A stretch of DNA of 64,000 nt from RYN-230 sp963844695 (GTDB taxonomy: Bacteria > Actinomycetota > Actinomycetes > Streptosporangiales > Streptosporangiaceae). A program made the translations under genes and the position numbers. The notes under the pieces were generated by a model, which was not told where the DNA came from, ran no database searches, and saw only the letters and a list, made by a program, of their open reading frames with translations. Of this stretch, positions 63,598 to 64,000 are shown piece by piece (the stretch's first letter is position 1; each line of letters starts with the position of its first letter). The stretch covers positions 432,564 to 496,563 of the forward strand of contig CAWJPL010000035.1 of the NCBI GenBank assembly GCA_963844695.1. The letters run 5' to 3'.

Positions 63598-63603
63598 ATC
63601 CTA
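63598..63603 (-). promoter_or_regulatory. -10 element for leaderless CGNR mRNA
   Basis: TAGGAT on the minus strand is separated from GTG 63591 by 6 bases, with no ribosome-binding site. Confidence 0.35.
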
Positions 63604-63666
63604 AGCACCGTTGACCGCCACTCAGGAGTCTCGTGCCCCGCGGCCCCCCGCTCCAGGTTTGCTCCC

Positions 63667-63790
63667 TCTCACCGGGCGGCGGCGTCACTGCGCACAAGCA
63701 GCACCAGCCAGCCGAACACCTGCACCATGAACAGGTAGATGAGGCGGGCGAGCACGAACGCCGGGCTAAAACAGCAGCTCACACTCTGCG
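63667..63790 (-). pseudogene. transposase/integrase N-terminal fragment
   Basis: FVLARLIYLFMVQVFGWLVL and LVRSDAAAR are the hydrophobic N terminus found in a widespread actinobacterial transposase-like integrase (usually followed by KDAEIMVLRHEV). The following part is missing. It lies about 170 bp before att copy 4. Confidence 0.55.
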
Positions 63791-63958
63791 CAGGGTTGGG
63801 CACCGCACACCCTCCGGATATTGGACCACCGATGCACGCCAGCAGGCGCACGGGCGGGCAGTGTCGACGTCGAGCCAGCGCTCTACCCTCGCGTTCACTG
63901 GTTCATCCCAGGACGAGTTCGCCAGCGAGGACAAGCATGTACGTAAGCGGCGCCTGCT

Positions 63959-64000
63959 CCTCGGACACGCGCTACTTTGCTGTGACCTGCGACTTCGCTA
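63959..64000 (+). repeat. tRNA-Leu 3'-end repeat, copy 4 (cut by window end)
   Basis: CCTCGGACAC followed by CTGTGACCTGCG is the left half of the same element seen at 53456, 59231 and 61255. The window ends before the inverted arm. Confidence 0.7.

Overview
The window is high-GC DNA from an actinomycete. GC-rich third codon positions, frequent GTG starts, actinobacterial families (DUF5703, a PSP1/RicT protein with two CxxxxCC motifs, BTAD regulators, large ATP-binding LuxR regulators, CGNR zinc fingers, DUF2637) and a thymidylate kinase fused to an MFS domain all point there. I cannot name the genus. Many genes that look functional, including holB and topA, carry single-base frameshifts, so a good part of the 'broken' genes may reflect base-calling indels; these are marked one by one.

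Region 1 (1-11.7 kb) is metabolic: a truncated Gfo/Idh/MocA oxidoreductase, a DksA/TraR zinc-finger protein, a DUF5615 toxin-antitoxin pair, an IlvD/EDD-family dehydratase, and a convergent four-gene operon (M20 hydrolase, FadR-type regulator, alpha/beta hydrolase, APC permease) with a palindromic operator at its head. A two-gene end-joining operon (ATP-dependent ligase plus LigD-type polymerase) and a DinB-like protein follow. Region 2 (11.7-36.5 kb) is mixed: a decayed ECF sigma gene, a UvrD-like helicase, a PRC-barrel protein, a large PAP2/kinase/flippase-like membrane protein, a Tat-exported phospholipase C, two convergent paralogous LuxR-type ATPase regulators, a secreted-protein cluster with DUF4331, an ECF41-type sigma factor divergent from a carboxymuconolactone decarboxylase-like gene with matching promoters, and a CbbX-like AAA+ ATPase.

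Region 3 (36.5-37.3 kb) is an integration scar: a tRNA-Thr(CGT) gene, two degenerate tRNA-derived copies and a decayed tyrosine recombinase. Region 4 (37.4-51.1 kb) is the housekeeping block topA - MFS/tmk - holB ... ricT - secreted protease, interrupted between holB and ricT by an accessory insert holding a divergent MarR/MFS pair and a heavily frameshifted sigma/membrane-protein pair. DUF5703 lies on the other side of topA, and an M20 peptidase with a repeat insertion lies beyond it.

Region 5 (53.4-64 kb) begins at tRNA-Leu(GAG) and is a composite island. Fragments of the tRNA-Leu 3' end joined to an 11-13 bp inverted repeat recur at about 53.5, 59.3, 61.3 and 63.96 kb and divide the region into modules. 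Between them lie relics of a serine recombinase, a DUF2637 protein and a transposase-like protein, with cargo: a giant transmembrane regulator fusing a SARP/BTAD DNA-binding half to a beta-propeller and a peptide-binding (SBP family 5) domain, a secreted beta-helix protein, a multi-span membrane protein, a VOC protein and its truncated duplicate, a secreted alpha/beta hydrolase and a CGNR regulator. The repeat array and the fused regulator are the most unusual things in the window.
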